Under the pieces are notes generated by a model. That model saw nothing but the letters and a program-made list of their open reading frames with translations. It searched no databases and had not been told where the DNA came from. 6,071 nucleotides of DNA from the NCBI GenBank assembly GCA_900550185.1, contig URRN01000126.1, forward strand, positions 1 to 6,071, given 5' to 3'. The first letter of the stretch is position 1. The number at the start of each line of letters is the position of its first letter. A program made the translations under genes and the position numbers. This document shows, in pieces, positions 5,775 to 6,071 of this stretch. Origin of the DNA: an uncultured Collinsella sp. (GTDB lineage: Bacteria > Actinomycetota > Coriobacteriia > Coriobacteriales > Coriobacteriaceae).

Positions 5775-5845
5775 GGAGAATGAACGTGGATAATCTGCCA
5801 CTTTGGCCTTAGAGCCGCGCTAAAAGTGGGAGATAATCCACGCTC
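5775..5845. repeat. Long imperfect hairpin built on the GAGCGTGGATAAT motif
   Basis: Positions 5782-5805 and 5822-5845 pair over 24 positions with three mismatches. One arm reads GAACGTGGATAAT and the other, on the minus strand, GAGCGTGGATTAT; the inner parts end in CCACTTT and AAAGTGG. GGAGAATGAACGTGGATAAT (5775-5794) matches 1725-1744 at 18 of 20 bases, so both intergenic regions share a repeat family. Confidence 0.75.
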
Positions 5846-6060
5846 GATCGTGGCGTGGAAGCCCGATCTCGACCTATATATAGGTGCAAATAAGCCGTTA
5901 TCGAAGTTCGATCCTGAAGGTGTACTCCACTACACCAAAGTGTTACCTCGGGAAACGTCACCTCAGTATCCAAAACCACCGTCCTTCATATCCAAACTCA
6001 ACAAAACCGCAGGTCACAGCTATATAGATACGCCCGGCACCGTGTATCTAGAGGTTTTCG
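5846..6060. other. Intergenic stretch without a convincing gene
   Basis: No supported coding frame or RNA gene is seen here. It contains the 14-bp perfect palindrome ACCTATATATAGGT (5872-5885) and the dyad GGTGTA/TACACC (5919-5936, six-base centre). Both resemble protein-binding sites and could belong to the leader of a gene beyond the right edge. Confidence 0.5.
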
Positions 6061-6066
6061 TTGACA
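6061..6066 (+). promoter_or_regulatory. Candidate -35 element at the window edge
   Basis: TTGACA is a perfect sigma-70-type -35 hexamer. The matching -10 would fall just outside the window, so this is only a candidate promoter for a downstream plus-strand gene. Confidence 0.4.
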
Positions 6067-6071
6067 GCCCC

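Noticed and set aside
5721..5783. A 20-codon ORF (ATG to TGA) preceded by a G-rich stretch
   Set aside because: The G-rich stretch is poorly spaced and part of a fold, and the peptide has no recognisable features. There is too little evidence for a small gene.

Overview
The window looks like a chromosomal segment of a host-associated actinobacterium of the Coriobacteriia (Collinsella/Olsenella-like). This is an inference, not a database result. It rests on an IS1249-type transposase, a Bgl-type PTS paired with a LacG-like GH1 enzyme and a MurR/RpiR-type regulator, a threonine-like tRNA with discriminator U, moderate GC in the metabolic genes, and intergenic space rich in hairpin repeats.

Layout. 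Positions 1-41 are the 3' part of a tRNA (probably tRNA-Thr), followed by a strong intrinsic terminator (51-90). A complete insertion sequence occupies 136-1489. It has 25-bp perfect terminal inverted repeats, an exact 8-bp target duplication and one intact DDE transposase gene (322-1440). Its left end contains a diverged tandem duplication (144-210 and 234-300), and each copy carries a hairpin plus T-run terminator. Positions 1490-1936 hold no gene. They contain two related long hairpins built on the same 11-bp arms, two copies of a GAGCGTGGAT motif, and a hairpin that probably terminates the following minus-strand operon.

The core of the window is a sugar-utilisation locus. On the minus strand, a GH1 6-phospho-beta-glycosidase gene (4765 to 3347) is followed 9 bp later by a Bgl/Glc-family PTS EIIBC gene (3337 to 1937). 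On the plus strand, a MurR/RpiR-family regulator (4917-5687) is divergently transcribed from a shared intergenic region containing TGATT/AATCA dyads, which are the likely operators. The probable logic is as follows. EIIBC imports and 6-phosphorylates a beta-glycoside, taking phosphate from an EIIA encoded elsewhere because no IIA domain is present. The GH1 enzyme cleaves the phosphorylated disaccharide in the cytoplasm. The RpiR-type protein senses a phosphosugar through its SIS domain and controls the operon.

Positions 5688-6071 contain no convincing gene. They hold a weak terminator-like fold, a 24-position imperfect hairpin that again uses the GAGCGTGGATAAT motif, a 14-bp AT-rich palindrome, a small dyad, and a consensus TTGACA at the very end that may be the -35 box of a gene outside the window.

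I see no clearly new multi-gene system. The most interesting signals are non-coding: the duplicated IS left end with compensated hairpins, and two families of intergenic dyads.
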